Source of the DNA: Vibrio rhodolitus
Lineage (GTDB): Bacteria; Pseudomonadota; Gammaproteobacteria; Enterobacterales; Vibrionaceae
Reading direction: 5' to 3'
DNA length: 64,000 nt
Assembly: GCF_003350325.1 (NCBI RefSeq)
Contig: NZ_QLYZ01000011.1
Location: forward strand, 62,001 to 126,000
Made by a program: the position numbers and the translations under genes
Notes under the pieces: generated by a model
Database searches by the model: none
Told to the model about the DNA's origin: nothing
Seen by the model: only the letters and a program-made list of their open reading frames with translations
Shown: positions 1 to 10,730 of the stretch, one piece after another
How the letters are laid out: each line of letters begins with the position of its first letter
How positions within the stretch are numbered: the stretch's first letter is position 1

Positions 1-431
1 AGGAAGAAGATAAGGTTCGTGGTCTTGAAGTGGGCGCGGATGATTACATCACTAAGCCATTCTCTCCAAAAGAGCTGGTGGCTCGCCTTAAAGCGGTGAT
101 TCGTCGTGTAACTCCGACGGCGCTAGAAGACGTGATTGATGTCCAAGGTCTTAAGCTTGATCCAGTTTCACACCGTGTCACGGCGAACGATCAACCGCTG
201 GATATGGGACCAACCGAATTCAAGATGTTGCATTTCTTTATGACGCACCAAGAGCGTGTGTACAGCCGCGAGCAGCTATTGAATAATGTTTGGGGCACCA
301 ACGTGTACGTTGAAGACCGCACGGTCGATGTTCATATTCGTCGTCTGCGTAAAGCACTGGAAGCTGAAGGTCATGATAAATTGATCCAAACAGTGCGTGG
401 CGCGGGCTATCGTTTCTCAACCAAGGCTTAA
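1..431 (+). CDS. phoB: Phosphate regulon response regulator PhoB (5'-truncated by window edge)
   Basis: This is the 3' part of an OmpR/PhoB-type response regulator; the frame is open from base 3, so the true start lies before the window. The visible part begins at the end of the receiver domain, where a [15 protein letters not shown] stretch contains the conserved Lys-Pro of the receiver active site. A winged-helix trans_reg_C domain follows, with the recognition-helix stretch [17 protein letters not shown] and the terminal beta-hairpin VRGAGYRF. In this family, phosphorylated PhoB binds PHO boxes and activates phosphate-starvation genes. The identity is supported by phoR 23 bases downstream and a full pst/ppk cluster after it. 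Homologues such as OmpR share the fold, but the context makes PhoB by far the best reading. Confidence 0.95.
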   Translation, partial: EEDKVRGLEVGADDYITKPFSPKELVARLKAVIRRVTPTALEDVIDVQGLKLDPVSHRVTANDQPLDMGPTEFKMLHFFMTHQERVYSREQLLNNVWGTNVYVEDRTVDVHIRRLRKALEAEGHDKLIQTVRGAGYRFSTKA

Positions 432-454
432 TACCCCGTCCTATGGAGAAGTAA

Positions 455-1753
455 GTGGTTGAAAGGTTAACTTGGAAAAGGCTGGCCTGGGAGCTGGCTT
501 TTTTTTACACCCCTTGGGTGATCGTTGGTTTAATTTTCGGATATATGCCGTGGTTGCTACTCGCTGCCACGGTTTTGCAGCTTGTGTGGCACTTACACAA
601 CCAAATGCGCCTTGCCGCTTGGTTGTGGGATGAAAAACGCCTGACACCACCTTCAGGGACTGGTAATTGGGAAGAGCTGTTTAATGGCATCTATCGTTTG
701 CAGCAGCGCCAGCGCCGCAAACGTAAAGAGCTGACCAACCTTATTCGTCGTTTCCGCAATGGTGCTGAATCTCTGCCCGATGCCGTAGTGGTGTTTCGTA
801 GCGAAGGTAACATTGTTTGGTGTAACAAACTGGCTCAACACTTATTGGGTTTTCGTTGGCCAGATGATTCTGGTCAGCCAATCTCAAACTTGATCCGCAC
901 CCCTGACTTTATCAAATACCTCAATAAGCAAGACTATTCAGAGCCATTAGAGATGCGCTCGCCACTCAATGTCGAACGTATGCTGGAATTGCGTATCGTG
1001 CCATACACTGAAGGTGAGCACTTGATGGTAGTGCGTGATGTGACTCAGCTAAAACAGCTTGAGGGCATGCGTCGTAACTTCTTTGCCAACGTTTCTCACG
1101 AACTTCGTACACCGATGACGGTGCTGCAAGGTTATCTTGAGATGACGGAAGACCCAGACATGTTGGTGGGTCCAATGTGGTCACGCGCGCATGGCGTGAT
1201 GACAGAGCAGCTTAACCGTATGAATAGCTTAGTGAATCAGCTATTGACGCTGTCGAAGATTGAAGCGGCGCCGATGCATGAGCTAGAAGAGGTGGTGAAC
1301 GTGCCTGCGATGCTCGAAGTGCTGGAGAAAGAAGCGGTCAGTCTTAGCGGCGAGCAAAACCATAAGCTTAAATTTGACGTCGACGAGCAACTTTTGGTGC
1401 TTGGCGATGATGATCAACTGCGCAGCGCCATCTCCAACCTAGTTTACAACGCGGTGAAATACACCCCAGCAGGTGCTGAAGTGAACGTACGTTGGTACCT
1501 CACAGCACAAGGTGCTTGCTTAGAGGTTGAGGATAGCGGTGAGGGCATTGAGCCACAACACATTCACCGTTTGACCGAACGTTTTTACCGCGTGGATAAA
1601 GCGCGCTCACGCGATACGGGCGGTAGCGGGCTTGGTCTTGCGATTGTAAAACATGCGTTGACCCACCATGACTCTCATCTTGATATCGAGAGTAAAGTTG
1701 GCGTTGGCAGCAAATTCTCTTTCATTCTTCCGCAGCGTTTGGTGGTGAAATAA
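455..1753 (+). CDS. phoR: Phosphate regulon sensor histidine kinase PhoR
   Basis: 432-residue sensor kinase, the partner of PhoB. A hydrophobic N-terminus (about residues 12-47) provides the membrane anchor, with no large periplasmic domain, as expected for PhoR. A PAS-like domain follows (about 100-200), then a HisKA dimerisation helix with the phospho-acceptor His at 215 in [12 protein letters not shown], then an HATPase_c domain with N box [10 protein letters not shown]1 box DSGEGI and G2 box [11 protein letters not shown]. The start is GTG with a GGAGAAG ribosome-binding site 4-10 bases before it. The gene is almost certainly co-transcribed with phoB. Known role: autophosphorylation and PhoB phosphorylation under low Pi, restrained by PstSCAB-PhoU when Pi is plentiful. 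Confidence 0.96.
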   Translation: MVERLTWKRLAWELAFFYTPWVIVGLIFGYMPWLLLAATVLQLVWHLHNQMRLAAWLWDEKRLTPPSGTGNWEELFNGIYRLQQRQRRKRKELTNLIRRFRNGAESLPDAVVVFRSEGNIVWCNKLAQHLLGFRWPDDSGQPISNLIRTPDFIKYLNKQDYSEPLEMRSPLNVERMLELRIVPYTEGEHLMVVRDVTQLKQLEGMRRNFFANVSHELRTPMTVLQGYLEMTEDPDMLVGPMWSRAHGVMTEQLNRMNSLVNQLLTLSKIEAAPMHELEEVVNVPAMLEVLEKEAVSLSGEQNHKLKFDVDEQLLVLGDDDQLRSAISNLVYNAVKYTPAGAEVNVRWYLTAQGACLEVEDSGEGIEPQHIHRLTERFYRVDKARSRDTGGSGLGLAIVKHALTHHDSHLDIESKVGVGSKFSFILPQRLVVK

Positions 1754-2722
1754 ATGAAAGCAGCTATCGCACTCGCAGTTACTGCACTTTTAACTAGTGT
1801 CACGACCAGTTCGGCAAGTGCTCAAGAGCAGTTTCGTCACTACAGCAAAGTGCCGGGCATTAGTGGCGAGTTGACCAGTGTCGGTTCGGATACGTTGGCT
1901 GGCATGACCACCTTGTGGGTTGAAGAGTTTAAACAACTCTACCCAGGCGTAAATGGACAAGTCCAAGCGTCGGGATCTTCTACAGCGCCGCCAGCACTTA
2001 CCGAGCAAACGGCTCAGTTTGGTCCTATGAGCCGCCCAATGCGCAATAGCGAGATTGAAGCGTTTGAGCGCGCACACGGCTATAAACCGACTGCGTTAAG
2101 AGTGGCAATCGATGCGATTGGTATTTTTGTGCACCAAGATAACCCGGTTAAAGGGCTTAACTTTGCCGAGCTAGACAGTGTCTTCTCTGCGACGCTGCGT
2201 TGTGGCGCCGATAAACCGGTTAACACTTGGCAAGATTTGGGTTTGAACTATTCGTGGGCGCAACGCTCAATTCAAATGTTCGGGCGCAACTCAGTTTCTG
2301 GTACCTACGGTTACTTTAAGAAAAATGCCTTGTGTGGCGGCGATTTTCGCAACAATGTCAATGAGCAACCGGGCTCCGCTTCGGTCGTGCAGTCGGTCGC
2401 GTCTTCGATCAATACCATCGGTTATTCGGGCGTTGGTTATCAAGTGTCAGGGGTGAAGCGCATTCCTATCGCACGCGAGGGTTCTCAATATGTGGAGCCG
2501 ACACGAGAAAACATTTTGTCAGGTAAGTACCCACTATCACGCTATTTGTATGTATACATTAACAAGCACCCAAGCAAAGTGTTGTCACCGCTTGAGCGTG
2601 AGTTTATCCGCTTTATCTATTCTGAGCAGGGACAAAGCTTAGTTGAAAAGGATGGTTACGTGGCAATTTCGCCACAGATTGCTGAGCAAGAGTTGCGTAA
2701 AGTTGGCATTGAGCTCAAGTAA
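1754..2722 (+). CDS. pstS: PstS family phosphate ABC transporter substrate-binding protein
   Basis: 322-residue periplasmic phosphate-binding protein. A Sec signal peptide covers about residues 1-24 (charged start, hydrophobic core, ASA-QE cleavage area). The mature part has the PBP-like pattern of phosphate binders: a GSDTLAG loop near residue 43, SGSSTAPPAL near 73 and a GRNSVSGTYGYF loop near 176. The ATG directly abuts the phoR stop codon, so the three genes read as one phoB-phoR-pstS transcript. It binds Pi and hands it to the PstC-PstA permease encoded 4 kb away. Vibrios may carry another pstS elsewhere, so whether this is the principal Pi-binding protein cannot be settled here. Confidence 0.9.
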   Translation: MKAAIALAVTALLTSVTTSSASAQEQFRHYSKVPGISGELTSVGSDTLAGMTTLWVEEFKQLYPGVNGQVQASGSSTAPPALTEQTAQFGPMSRPMRNSEIEAFERAHGYKPTALRVAIDAIGIFVHQDNPVKGLNFAELDSVFSATLRCGADKPVNTWQDLGLNYSWAQRSIQMFGRNSVSGTYGYFKKNALCGGDFRNNVNEQPGSASVVQSVASSINTIGYSGVGYQVSGVKRIPIAREGSQYVEPTRENILSGKYPLSRYLYVYINKHPSKVLSPLEREFIRFIYSEQGQSLVEKDGYVAISPQIAEQELRKVGIELK

Positions 2723-2743
2723 TTTTGCTGTTGGTGGTAAACA

Positions 2744-2770
2744 AAAAGGCGCGAGAAGCGCCTTTTGTCT
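2744..2770. terminator. Bidirectional terminator between pstS and ppx
   Basis: Inverted repeat AAAAGGCGC / GCGCCTTTT (2744-2752 and 2758-2766) with a 5-base loop. A/T runs on both sides make it usable for the convergent pstS and ppx transcripts. Confidence 0.9.
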
Positions 2771-2786
2771 TTCGCTAGGCAGCGAT

Positions 2787-4292
2787 TTAGCTAAAGGTTA
2801 ACTGCCACTCTACGCTATGCCAATACGCCTGTTCACTGACAAGGTCTGCGTGTAGCAGTTTGTTATTCTCCAACCAAGTATTATCTTTGCAAGTAAGTGA
2901 CCACTTATCTTCAGCGTCTACACCAAGCGATATTTCAGGTAGCGGCTCATCACTGCGCTGCCCGTTGAGCACTATCGCGAGGCGCAGCACACGCACCAAG
3001 TTGATGATGTGTTTTTTCTTATACAGCGCGAACTCTTCCATTTCGCCGAGCTTGAGAGATTTGCGCTGAAAACGAGCGAGCGTGGCGAGTAAGCGCTGCT
3101 GCTCAAGGTTAAAGCCGGGCATTGTAGTATGACGAAGAATATAAGCGGAGTGGCGATGAAAGGCTTTCAAGCTGATGCTCAAACCGACCTCATGCAACAG
3201 CGCACTCCACTCCAGTAGAGCAAATAGTTCAGACTTTGCTTTGATGCCAATCTCTTTATGCACTTGTGTTAAAAAGGTACTGGCTTGCGCTTTCACTCGG
3301 GCAGCGTGATCAAGATCCACTAAGTGTTTTTGCGCTAAGTTTTCAGTGGTGCGCATACGAATATCTAAACGTTTAAAGCGCTCTTCCATTTCATACAGCA
3401 AGCCTTCACGTAGCGCACCTTCCGAAAAGTGCATTTCGCTGATCTTAAGGTCAAGGAAAATGGCGTACATGATCGCCACACCCGCAGCAAAGACGGGCTT
3501 ACGTTCAATGGTTAAGCCTTCCAGCTCAATCTCGTCAATATGCTTCCACTCACACAGCTTATCAATCAGGGCATTGAGGCGTTTGGCGGTGATAATGCCA
3601 TCTTCATACCCTAAGCCGATCAATACTTCGCGAATCGCTTTGGTCGTTCCGGACGAGCCAAATGCAACCGTCCAGCCCTTTTGTCGATAAGTGCGCGCGA
3701 TTGACTCGAGTTTTTGTTCGGCAGCGAGAATGGCATTGGTGAAGTTTTTGTTCGACAGCTTGCCATTGGCAAAGTATTGCTTGGTAAAGCTGACACACCC
3801 CATACGTTTACTGTTAAGCAATTTAGGCTCAAAACCTTGCCCGCAGATTATTTCGGTACTACCGCCACCAATATCGACGATGAGCTTGGACTCGGTTTGT
3901 GGCTGGGTATGCGAGACGCCCTGATAGATCAAGCGCGCTTCTTCTTCTCCGGGAATAATCTCAATCGGGAAAGGCAGTACTTCACGTGCTCGTTGAATAA
4001 AGATGTGCGCATTGTTGGCTTGCCTTAATGTGTGCGTTGCGGCGATACGAACATTGCTAGGCGCAAAGCCTTGTAAGCGTTCGGCAAACATTGCCAAGCA
4101 GGCTAACCCACGTTCGATAGCGGCATTGTCGAGGTTACTTTGTCCGTCCAAGCCGTCGGCTAGACGAACCCGTTGCTTATGGCGACTGACTAGTTGCAAG
4201 TCCTGTCCCACGACTTTTGCCACTACCATATGGAAGCTGTTGGATCCCAGATCAATAGCGGCGACATCTCTTACATCAGGCGTTTGATTCAT
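2787..4292 (-). CDS. ppx: Exopolyphosphatase
   Basis: 501-residue member of the Ppx/GppA sugar-kinase-like ATPase family, which releases Pi from the ends of polyphosphate. The N-terminal phosphate-binding loop [14 protein letters not shown] is near residues 11-25, a second glycine loop [10 protein letters not shown] is near 140-150, and a C-terminal HD-like helical part extends to the end. The start codon lies inside the 3' end of ppk (17-base overlap), the usual ppk-ppx operon arrangement, so synthesis and breakdown of polyphosphate are translated together. GppA is the main alternative; the ppk linkage and the 501-residue length favour Ppx. Confidence 0.94.
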   Translation of the reverse strand: MNQTPDVRDVAAIDLGSNSFHMVVAKVVGQDLQLVSRHKQRVRLADGLDGQSNLDNAAIERGLACLAMFAERLQGFAPSNVRIAATHTLRQANNAHIFIQRAREVLPFPIEIIPGEEEARLIYQGVSHTQPQTESKLIVDIGGGSTEIICGQGFEPKLLNSKRMGCVSFTKQYFANGKLSNKNFTNAILAAEQKLESIARTYRQKGWTVAFGSSGTTKAIREVLIGLGYEDGIITAKRLNALIDKLCEWKHIDEIELEGLTIERKPVFAAGVAIMYAIFLDLKISEMHFSEGALREGLLYEMEERFKRLDIRMRTTENLAQKHLVDLDHAARVKAQASTFLTQVHKEIGIKAKSELFALLEWSALLHEVGLSISLKAFHRHSAYILRHTTMPGFNLEQQRLLATLARFQRKSLKLGEMEEFALYKKKHIINLVRVLRLAIVLNGQRSDEPLPEISLGVDAEDKWSLTCKDNTWLENNKLLHADLVSEQAYWHSVEWQLTFS

Positions 4293-6360
4293 TCTTCTTC
4301 TTTGCTTGCTTCTCTACATTTTTAAGATAGTCATAAATTGCTAATTGTGAACGAACTTTTTTGCGGTTGCCGCGAGCGACATAGCTGTTGCTCATCTCTT
4401 TATCTATCCAGCGCGCTTTTACTGTATCGATAAAATGAATATTAACGATATCGATAATGCGTTGTTTAAGACGTGGGTCACGAACTGGCGCGCCGACTTC
4501 AACGCGATGGTCGATATTGCGTGTCATCCAGTCTGCCGAAGAGATATACACCTGAGGATCGCCATCATTGTGGGTGATGAGTACACGTGGATGCTCTAAG
4601 AAGCGATCGACAATACTGATGATTTTAATGTTGTCACTGACGCCTTCTACACCTGGCACCAGTGCGCACATGCCGCGAATCACCATCCGGATCTCTACCC
4701 CTGACGCGCTGGCGCCATAGAGTTTATTGATTAAGCCCTTGTCGACTAGGTTGTTTACCTTAAGCGTAATTTTCGCCTTTTTGCCTTGCTTGGCGTTGGC
4801 AATTTCCGTATCGATTAAGCGATAGAGTTGGCTGCGAGAATTGCGCGGTGAAACAATCAGTTGATTGAATTTCACCGGGCGATAAGGATTTTCAATATAG
4901 CCAAACACATTGCGCACTTCATTGGCAATTTCAGGATCGGCAGTCAGTAAAGAGAAATCGGTATAGATGCGCGCGGTTTTCTCATGGAAGTTACCCGTGC
5001 CGATATGAGCATAGCGCACAATATCGTTGTTTTCTCGGCGGTTAATAAGCAGTAGCTTGGAGTGAATTTTGAGTCCCGGTGTGCCGAAAATAACTTGGAC
5101 GCCAGCCTCGGTTAGCACTTTAGCCCACTCGATATTCGCTTCTTCATCAAAACGCGCTTGCAACTCGACCACCACGGTGACTTTCTTGCCGTTGTGTACC
5201 GAATCAATTAAGGAATTCATTAAGCGAGAGTCTTTGGCAACACGATAGATATTAATCTTTATGCTCAACACCTTAGGATCAAACGACGCTTGGCGAACCA
5301 GTTCGGTAATGTGCTCAAAGGTGTGATAAGGGTAGTAGAGCAGAATATCTTGGTTTTTGATCGCATCAAAGCTATTAGCATAGCCATCAAAATCGGCGCA
5401 GCGCATGGGAGGTAGTGGCTTGTTCTCTAAATAGTCACGCCCAACATTGGGAAAGGCGATAAAGTCTTTAAAGTTGTGGTAACGCGCACCGGGGATCAAA
5501 CTATCGTAATTGGAGATACCAAGCTTTTGGCACAAGAAATGGAGCATAGCTTCGGGCATATCGCGCTCGTAAACAAAGCGTACTGGCATGGCGGTTAAAC
5601 GCTGGCTAACCCCCTCAGACATTTGTTCCAGCAAGCTGTATTCTACTTCACGACTTAAGTCATATTCGGCATCACGAGTCATTTTCATCGCAAAGCCGCT
5701 GATTTCATCATATTCGAAAAAGCCGCGGAACAAGTCATCAAGGCAATAGCGAATAATATTATCGAGCAGAATAATGGTTTTGCGTCGTTTGCCTTTTTGT
5801 TCTGGCACCATCACAAAGCGCGGTAGATGATCAGTTGGGATCTCGAGCAGCACGTATTGGGTGTGTTCTTGGCGTTTTAACTCGACGGCGATATAGGCGT
5901 ATTCGTCCTTGAGAAACTGCAGTAAATCAATCTCTTCGGTTAATAGTACCGGCGACATATGCGGTAGAACTTGGCGACGGAAGTATTTTTGAATCCAGCC
6001 TTTTTGTGTGTCACTTAATTGATGCTCATTGACGAGGAAAATACGGCGGCGCGCCATTTCACGGATAAGTTCTTGGTAGAGATCGTCAAAACGTTCATTG
6101 AGTTTCAATGCCTTGGACTGCATTTTTGTCAGCAGGTGTTTCGAATTATCGTTCCCACCACGTTCTTGGTTGATCAAGATACGTCGTTTAACGTCAGCAA
6201 AGCGGACTTTGTAAAACTCGTCGAGGTTATTGGAGAAAATACCTAGAAAGCGAATTCGCTCAATCAAAGGGACCGATTTGTCAGCGGCTTCTTGTAACAC
6301 GCGCTCATTAAACGACAACCAACTCAGCTCTTTCTCTATATATAGTTTTTCTGAACTCAT
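4276..6360 (-). CDS. ppk1: Polyphosphate kinase 1
   Basis: 694-residue PPK1, close to the E. coli length (688). It reversibly moves the terminal phosphate of ATP onto polyphosphate. The N-terminal domain opens with [17 protein letters not shown]. The two catalytic phospholipase-D-like domains carry the autophosphorylated His at about 433 ([10 protein letters not shown]) and the second essential His at about 452 ([15 protein letters not shown]). The gene is divergent from pstC across a 510-base gap that contains a PHO-box-like site facing this gene. It is the first gene of the ppk-ppx operon. The assignment is very secure; PhoB control is inferred. Confidence 0.97.
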   Translation of the reverse strand: MSSEKLYIEKELSWLSFNERVLQEAADKSVPLIERIRFLGIFSNNLDEFYKVRFADVKRRILINQERGGNDNSKHLLTKMQSKALKLNERFDDLYQELIREMARRRIFLVNEHQLSDTQKGWIQKYFRRQVLPHMSPVLLTEEIDLLQFLKDEYAYIAVELKRQEHTQYVLLEIPTDHLPRFVMVPEQKGKRRKTIILLDNIIRYCLDDLFRGFFEYDEISGFAMKMTRDAEYDLSREVEYSLLEQMSEGVSQRLTAMPVRFVYERDMPEAMLHFLCQKLGISNYDSLIPGARYHNFKDFIAFPNVGRDYLENKPLPPMRCADFDGYANSFDAIKNQDILLYYPYHTFEHITELVRQASFDPKVLSIKINIYRVAKDSRLMNSLIDSVHNGKKVTVVVELQARFDEEANIEWAKVLTEAGVQVIFGTPGLKIHSKLLLINRRENNDIVRYAHIGTGNFHEKTARIYTDFSLLTADPEIANEVRNVFGYIENPYRPVKFNQLIVSPRNSRSQLYRLIDTEIANAKQGKKAKITLKVNNLVDKGLINKLYGASASGVEIRMVIRGMCALVPGVEGVSDNIKIISIVDRFLEHPRVLITHNDGDPQVYISSADWMTRNIDHRVEVGAPVRDPRLKQRIIDIVNIHFIDTVKARWIDKEMSNSYVARGNRKKVRSQLAIYDYLKNVEKQAKKKNESNA

Positions 6361-6379
6361 CCTAAGATCCTTGCATTCC

Positions 6380-6456
6380 TATACCTAAGCAACCTCTAGG
6401 GATTCGTTGTAAAAAAATCGCTGCTAACGCTAGTTGATTGAAGTTACTGGGGTATA
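6380..6456. repeat. Degenerate dispersed repeat with TATACC ends
   Basis: The segment is bounded by TATACCTAAGCAAC (6380-6393) and GTTACTGGGGTATA (6443-6456). The latter's reverse complement, TATACCCCAGTAAC, matches the left end at 11 of 14 positions. The same terminal pattern recurs perfectly at 61344-61403, so the two look like members of one dispersed, miniature inverted-repeat-like family. No coding potential is evident between the ends. Confidence 0.6.
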
Positions 6457-6501
6457 ACCATAAAAAGTGTAGGTTAGGTGAAGAAAAGTAATGCATTTTT
6501 G

Positions 6502-6519
6502 TGACGGTTTTATTGCAAA
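6502..6519 (-). promoter_or_regulatory. Candidate PHO box facing ppk-ppx
   Basis: Read on the minus strand this site is TTGCAATAAAACCGTCAC, matching the PHO-box consensus CTGTCATAWAWCTGTCAY at about 14 of 18 positions. It lies about 140 bases upstream of ppk. It is weaker than the neighbouring plus-strand site, and no convincing -10 follows at the ideal distance, so it is only a candidate. Confidence 0.45.
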
Positions 6520-6607
6520 ATATGACTAGTTTGTGAACGATGCGAGATGGAAGAATGATCACTTTAGGCAAAAAGATAATTGATTATATTCAGTAATTTA
6601 TTAAACG

Positions 6608-6625
6608 CTGTAATATAATTGTCAT
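6608..6625 (+). promoter_or_regulatory. PHO box upstream of pstCAB-phoU
   Basis: CTGTAATATAATTGTCAT matches the PHO-box consensus at 16 of 18 positions, including both CTGT/TGTCA-type half sites in 11-base phase. A TAGTAT -10-like hexamer starts 10 bases further on (6636-6641), the spacing expected when PhoB replaces the -35 element. The site is about 245 bases upstream of pstC, which implies a long leader. Confidence 0.75.
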
Positions 6626-6870
6626 CAAAGCGAAATAGTATATCCTCGGGCAGAAATAGAAACTTAGCGGCTAATTTATACGCATTTAGTTTTTTATCAC
6701 TCCATGATCCCATCACGGCTCTCTTAGCAAATATGCAGACAGAGAGTAGTTGGTGCTGTCGATAGTCCCCGTTGCAAGATAAAGCGGATAGGTAGCGACT
6801 CATCGCGCTAATCTATTATTAACTCGCGATTTTTCGCATAACCACAGGTATAAGGTAAGAGAATCGGACA

Positions 6871-9057
6871 ATGACCAAAGCTGACTTTTCGCTCAAGGAA
6901 AAAGATCGCAAGCGGCTGATCAAAGATCGCCTGGTCAAATTTGCCGTCTCTGCTGGTGGGGTGGGAGTGCTAGCGGCGTTGGTACTGATCTTCGTCTATT
7001 TGGCGATGATGGTATTGCCACTCTTTTCTGATGCCAAGTTAACGCCCAATATTGCCCAGCAAACCATCACCACGCCGGAACCGCTGGCGGCGGGAATTGA
7101 CGATTATGGCGAGCATGCTTTTGTTATTTCTAAGCAAGGGCAAGTCGATTTCTGGGCATTGGGTAAAGGCGAGTCTGCGCCAAAGCTTTCGGTCGACTTT
7201 GCACAAGAATTTACGCTATTTTCGGCATTATCAACCGCGGATGACTGGTTTGCTTTTGCGACCACGAGTGGACAAGTAAAACTTTTTCAGCCGAAGATGG
7301 ACCACGTGATTGAAAATAATCACCGCGTGTTTGCGCCAGAAGTTGCGCAATACGATGCCCCAATCGATTTACGTTTTGCGGATGTTGCGCTGAAAAAGTT
7401 TGCATTTGCCAATGACAAACAACTGGTTTTGGCCGGCTATTACAACGATAACAAAGTGCGTATCCGTTGGCTTGATGAGCAGGGTGAAGCCTATAGCTAT
7501 CAGTTTCCACAGCCATTCGGTCATCTTGATCAGTTAATTGTTACTCCGGATGGTCAGACGATTTATTTACGCCAAGGCTCAGAGTTGATTGTGGTGAAAA
7601 ATCATGGCGATCACTTTGCAGTGCGAGAAATTCTCGATTTAAGCCAAGGTAAAGCTAAGCATGCGGTGACCAATATTGATTTACTCTCTGGTGCTTCTTC
7701 TTTGCTGGTCAGTCATCGCGATGGTTTGGTTTCTCAATGGTTTGACGTGCTAAAAGATAGCCAGCGCCAACTGACTTTTATTCGCGAATTTAAGCTCGCG
7801 GCAGAGCTGCAATTTCTGCTGCCGGACTCTTATCGCAAAGGGTTTTACAGCTTTTACATCAATGGCATGGTGCAAAGCCACTACACCACCAGTGAAAAAC
7901 TGGTGATTTTTGAACGCGCCTACAACAAAGCTCCTCAGTTGGCTGCGATGTCCGACAACGAACAATATTTAGTCGCGTTTGCTGACGGTGCGCTGAGCGT
8001 GGCTCACTTAGACAACCCATTCCCAGAAGTGTCATTGTCGTCACTGTGGCAAAAAGTTTGGTATGAAAGTTACCCAGAGCCGGTTTATGTGTGGCAAACC
8101 ACGTCCGCCAGTGATGAATTTGAAGCCAAGTTTAGTTTGGTTCCGATTGCCTTTGGTACGCTTAAAGCAGCCGCTTTTGCCATGCTGTTTGCGATACCGA
8201 TAGCGGTTCTTGGCGCGATATATACCGCGTACTTTATGACGCCGCGCATGCGCCGCTTTGTTAAGCCATCGATTGAACTCATGGAAGCGCTACCGACCGT
8301 GATCATCGGCTTTTTGGCTGGGCTTTGGTTTGCGCCAATTGTTGAGACGCACTTAACGGCAGTGGTGGTACTGTTGCTGTTTTTACCCATCGCGATCATT
8401 GCCATTGGCGTGTTGTGGCATAGTTTACCAACGCGTTGGACACGCCGTTTACCCAATGGCTGGCATGCGCTGATTTTAATGCCCTGTTTAGTTGCTATTA
8501 CCGCTTTGATTTTAGGGCAAAGTTACAATCTAGAGGCGTGGTTATTTGCCGGTGATGTTCGTATTTACTTGGCGGAAATCGGCATTGATTTTGACCAGCG
8601 TAACGCTTTAGTGGTGGGCTTCGCCATGGGCTTTGCGGTTATCCCAACCATTTTTACCATCGCCGAAGACGCCATTTTCTCGGTGCCTAAGCACCTTTCT
8701 GATGGCTCGCTCGCACTGGGTGCGACGCCATGGCAAACCTTGATTCATGTGGTGTTGTTAACGGCCAGCCCAGGTATTTTCTCCGCCATTATGATGGGGC
8801 TTGGACGAGCAGTGGGCGAAACCATGATTGTGTTGATGGCAACCGGTAATACGCCAATTCTTGATTGGAATATTCTCGAAGGTATGCGCACGCTATCGGC
8901 AACCATTGCTGTGGAAATGCCAGAGTCTGAAGTGGGCAGTTCACACTTCCGTATTCTGTTCTTAGCGGCGCTAATTTTGCTGGTCTTCACCTTTGCCGTG
9001 AACTCGATAGCAGAGTGGGTACGCCAACGTCTGCGTGAAAAGTACCGAGCGTTATAG
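6871..9057 (+). CDS. pstC: Phosphate ABC transporter permease PstC, long form
   Basis: 728-residue inner-membrane permease subunit of the Pi uptake ABC transporter. One transmembrane helix near residues 24-51 is followed by about 370 soluble residues rich in beta strands. The MetI-like permease core then runs from about 425 to the end. In the core, the EAA-type loop sits around [20 protein letters not shown] and the conserved GRAVGETMIVLMATGN segment follows. Typical PstC is only about 320 residues, so the inserted domain (roughly 52-420) is an extra part of unknown role. The gene heads pstC-pstA-pstB-phoU and lies behind the PHO box at 6608. Function is secure from the core and neighbours. 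Confidence 0.92.
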   Translation: MTKADFSLKEKDRKRLIKDRLVKFAVSAGGVGVLAALVLIFVYLAMMVLPLFSDAKLTPNIAQQTITTPEPLAAGIDDYGEHAFVISKQGQVDFWALGKGESAPKLSVDFAQEFTLFSALSTADDWFAFATTSGQVKLFQPKMDHVIENNHRVFAPEVAQYDAPIDLRFADVALKKFAFANDKQLVLAGYYNDNKVRIRWLDEQGEAYSYQFPQPFGHLDQLIVTPDGQTIYLRQGSELIVVKNHGDHFAVREILDLSQGKAKHAVTNIDLLSGASSLLVSHRDGLVSQWFDVLKDSQRQLTFIREFKLAAELQFLLPDSYRKGFYSFYINGMVQSHYTTSEKLVIFERAYNKAPQLAAMSDNEQYLVAFADGALSVAHLDNPFPEVSLSSLWQKVWYESYPEPVYVWQTTSASDEFEAKFSLVPIAFGTLKAAAFAMLFAIPIAVLGAIYTAYFMTPRMRRFVKPSIELMEALPTVIIGFLAGLWFAPIVETHLTAVVVLLLFLPIAIIAIGVLWHSLPTRWTRRLPNGWHALILMPCLVAITALILGQSYNLEAWLFAGDVRIYLAEIGIDFDQRNALVVGFAMGFAVIPTIFTIAEDAIFSVPKHLSDGSLALGATPWQTLIHVVLLTASPGIFSAIMMGLGRAVGETMIVLMATGNTPILDWNILEGMRTLSATIAVEMPESEVGSSHFRILFLAALILLVFTFAVNSIAEWVRQRLREKYRAL

Positions 9058-9081
9058 ATTGAATGAATAGGATTTTTGTTT

Positions 9082-10728
9082 GTGTTTAAGTGGCTAAAAT
9101 CAGGCGCGCCTTGGATATGGTTAACGGGCGGTGCGGTAAGCATTAGTTTGCTTTCTGTGCTGGGCTTGTTGCTACTTATTGGCTGGAAAGGTCTGTCCTA
9201 TTTCTGGCCTGCTCCTTTATATCAATGGACCAAAACTGATGGTGAGATCTTAGTTGGTCAGCTGTATGCGCAAGACTCGGTCTCTGTCGATTACCTGCAA
9301 GAGTTAGGCATCGCGCTACCGCCAGAGGTACTTAAGCAAGATCAAGTAGAACGACTGAATATCAAAGTTGCCAACCGCGATATCTATCCCGCTGATTTTG
9401 TTTCTATTTTGGATATTGATATCCAAAGTCGTACTCAACCGCCTGAATGGGCGGTGATTGAGCGGACACGCAGTGGTGATTTTTATGGTCGCCCGGTCGC
9501 TTATCAAGATGCGCAAGGCAAGGTACACCAAGATTTTCAAGCACGTTTGACGGAATCTCTCGAGTTTAGCCAGTTAGTCCGTGAGGAGATTAAACGCGTT
9601 ATTGAAGAAGAAGTGCAGACCATCAGTGCTAAGGCGAACGATCTGCGGCTAGAAAAGCGTAAGCGCGAATTAAACGCTCAACTGGATGAAGATTACCTAG
9701 CCAAGTACAACGCGCAATCTCAGCAATTTAGCCTGCAACTGTCGCGTGCAGAAGCGAAATTGGATGATTTGCGTAGTAAGTTGGCGAAACAAGGTTTGTT
9801 GGTGGAAGATATGACCGGACAGCAAGTGTTGCTGCCGCTCAGTCAAATCCTCGACTTTTGGTACCCAAACCAAATGAGCGTGACAGAGAAAGCGTTGCAG
9901 TGGTCTAAAGAAGTGTGGAAGTTTCTTTCGACATCACCACGTGAGTCAAACTCAGAAGGTGGGGTCTTCCCGGCGATGTTTGGTACGGTATTACTGGTGC
10001 TGATCATGTCGGTGATCGTGATGCCACTTGGGGTTGTTGCTGCGATTTATATTCACGAGTACGCTAAGAACAATATCTTTACCCGCATTATTCGCGTCGC
10101 TGTTATTAACTTGGCTGGCGTACCTTCGATTGTTTATGGCGTATTTGGTTTAGGCTTTTTTGTATACACATTAGGCGCTTCAATCGATAACCTGTTTTAT
10201 GCCGAGCGTCTGCCAACCCCAACCTTTGGTACCCCAGGTCTGTTGTGGTCGGCTTTAACGCTTGCGGTATTAACGTTACCAGTGGTGATTGTTGCCACCG
10301 AAGAGGGTTTAACTCGTATTCCTAACTCAGTGCGTCATGGCTCGTTAGCGCTGGGAGCAACACAATTTGAAACCATGTGGCGCATTGTATTGCCTATGGC
10401 AAGCCCAGCGATTATTACGGGCTTGATTCTGGCGGTGGCACGTGCTGCAGGTGAGGTAGCGCCATTGATGCTGGTTGGCGCAGTCAAACTAGCGTCTAGC
10501 TTGCCGGTGGATGGGCAGTTCCCTTATATCCACCTAGAGCGTAAGTTTATGCACTTGGGCTTTCATATTTATGATGTGGGTTTTCAAACCACCAATATCG
10601 AAAGCGCGCGACCTCTGGTATACGCAACTTCATTCTTGCTCGTGACAGTGATTGTCGGGTTAAACTTAACCGCAATCAGTATTCGCAATAACTTACGCGA
10701 GAAATATCGAACTTTAGGACAAGACTAA
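9082..10728 (+). CDS. pstA: Phosphate ABC transporter permease PstA, long form
   Basis: About 548-residue second permease subunit. After an N-terminal membrane helix (about 12-35) comes roughly 260 residues of soluble sequence. It includes a charged, probably coiled-coil stretch (about 170-250, rich in Glu, Lys and Arg). The MetI-like permease domain follows from about 295, with the EAA loop [20 protein letters not shown] and [18 protein letters not shown]. The family norm is about 300 residues, so this subunit is enlarged like PstC. I chose GTG at 9082 because an AGGA ribosome-binding site ends 9 bases before it; a TTG at 9076 would be only 3 bases from that site. Confidence 0.9.
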   Translation: MFKWLKSGAPWIWLTGGAVSISLLSVLGLLLLIGWKGLSYFWPAPLYQWTKTDGEILVGQLYAQDSVSVDYLQELGIALPPEVLKQDQVERLNIKVANRDIYPADFVSILDIDIQSRTQPPEWAVIERTRSGDFYGRPVAYQDAQGKVHQDFQARLTESLEFSQLVREEIKRVIEEEVQTISAKANDLRLEKRKRELNAQLDEDYLAKYNAQSQQFSLQLSRAEAKLDDLRSKLAKQGLLVEDMTGQQVLLPLSQILDFWYPNQMSVTEKALQWSKEVWKFLSTSPRESNSEGGVFPAMFGTVLLVLIMSVIVMPLGVVAAIYIHEYAKNNIFTRIIRVAVINLAGVPSIVYGVFGLGFFVYTLGASIDNLFYAERLPTPTFGTPGLLWSALTLAVLTLPVVIVATEEGLTRIPNSVRHGSLALGATQFETMWRIVLPMASPAIITGLILAVARAAGEVAPLMLVGAVKLASSLPVDGQFPYIHLERKFMHLGFHIYDVGFQTTNIESARPLVYATSFLLVTVIVGLNLTAISIRNNLREKYRTLGQD

Positions 10729-10730
10729 GT

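Noticed and set aside
6564..6803. 79-codon minus-strand ORF in the ppk-pstC gap
   Set aside because: It spans the PHO box and the presumed pstC leader, has no convincing ribosome-binding site and its translation is not recognisable.
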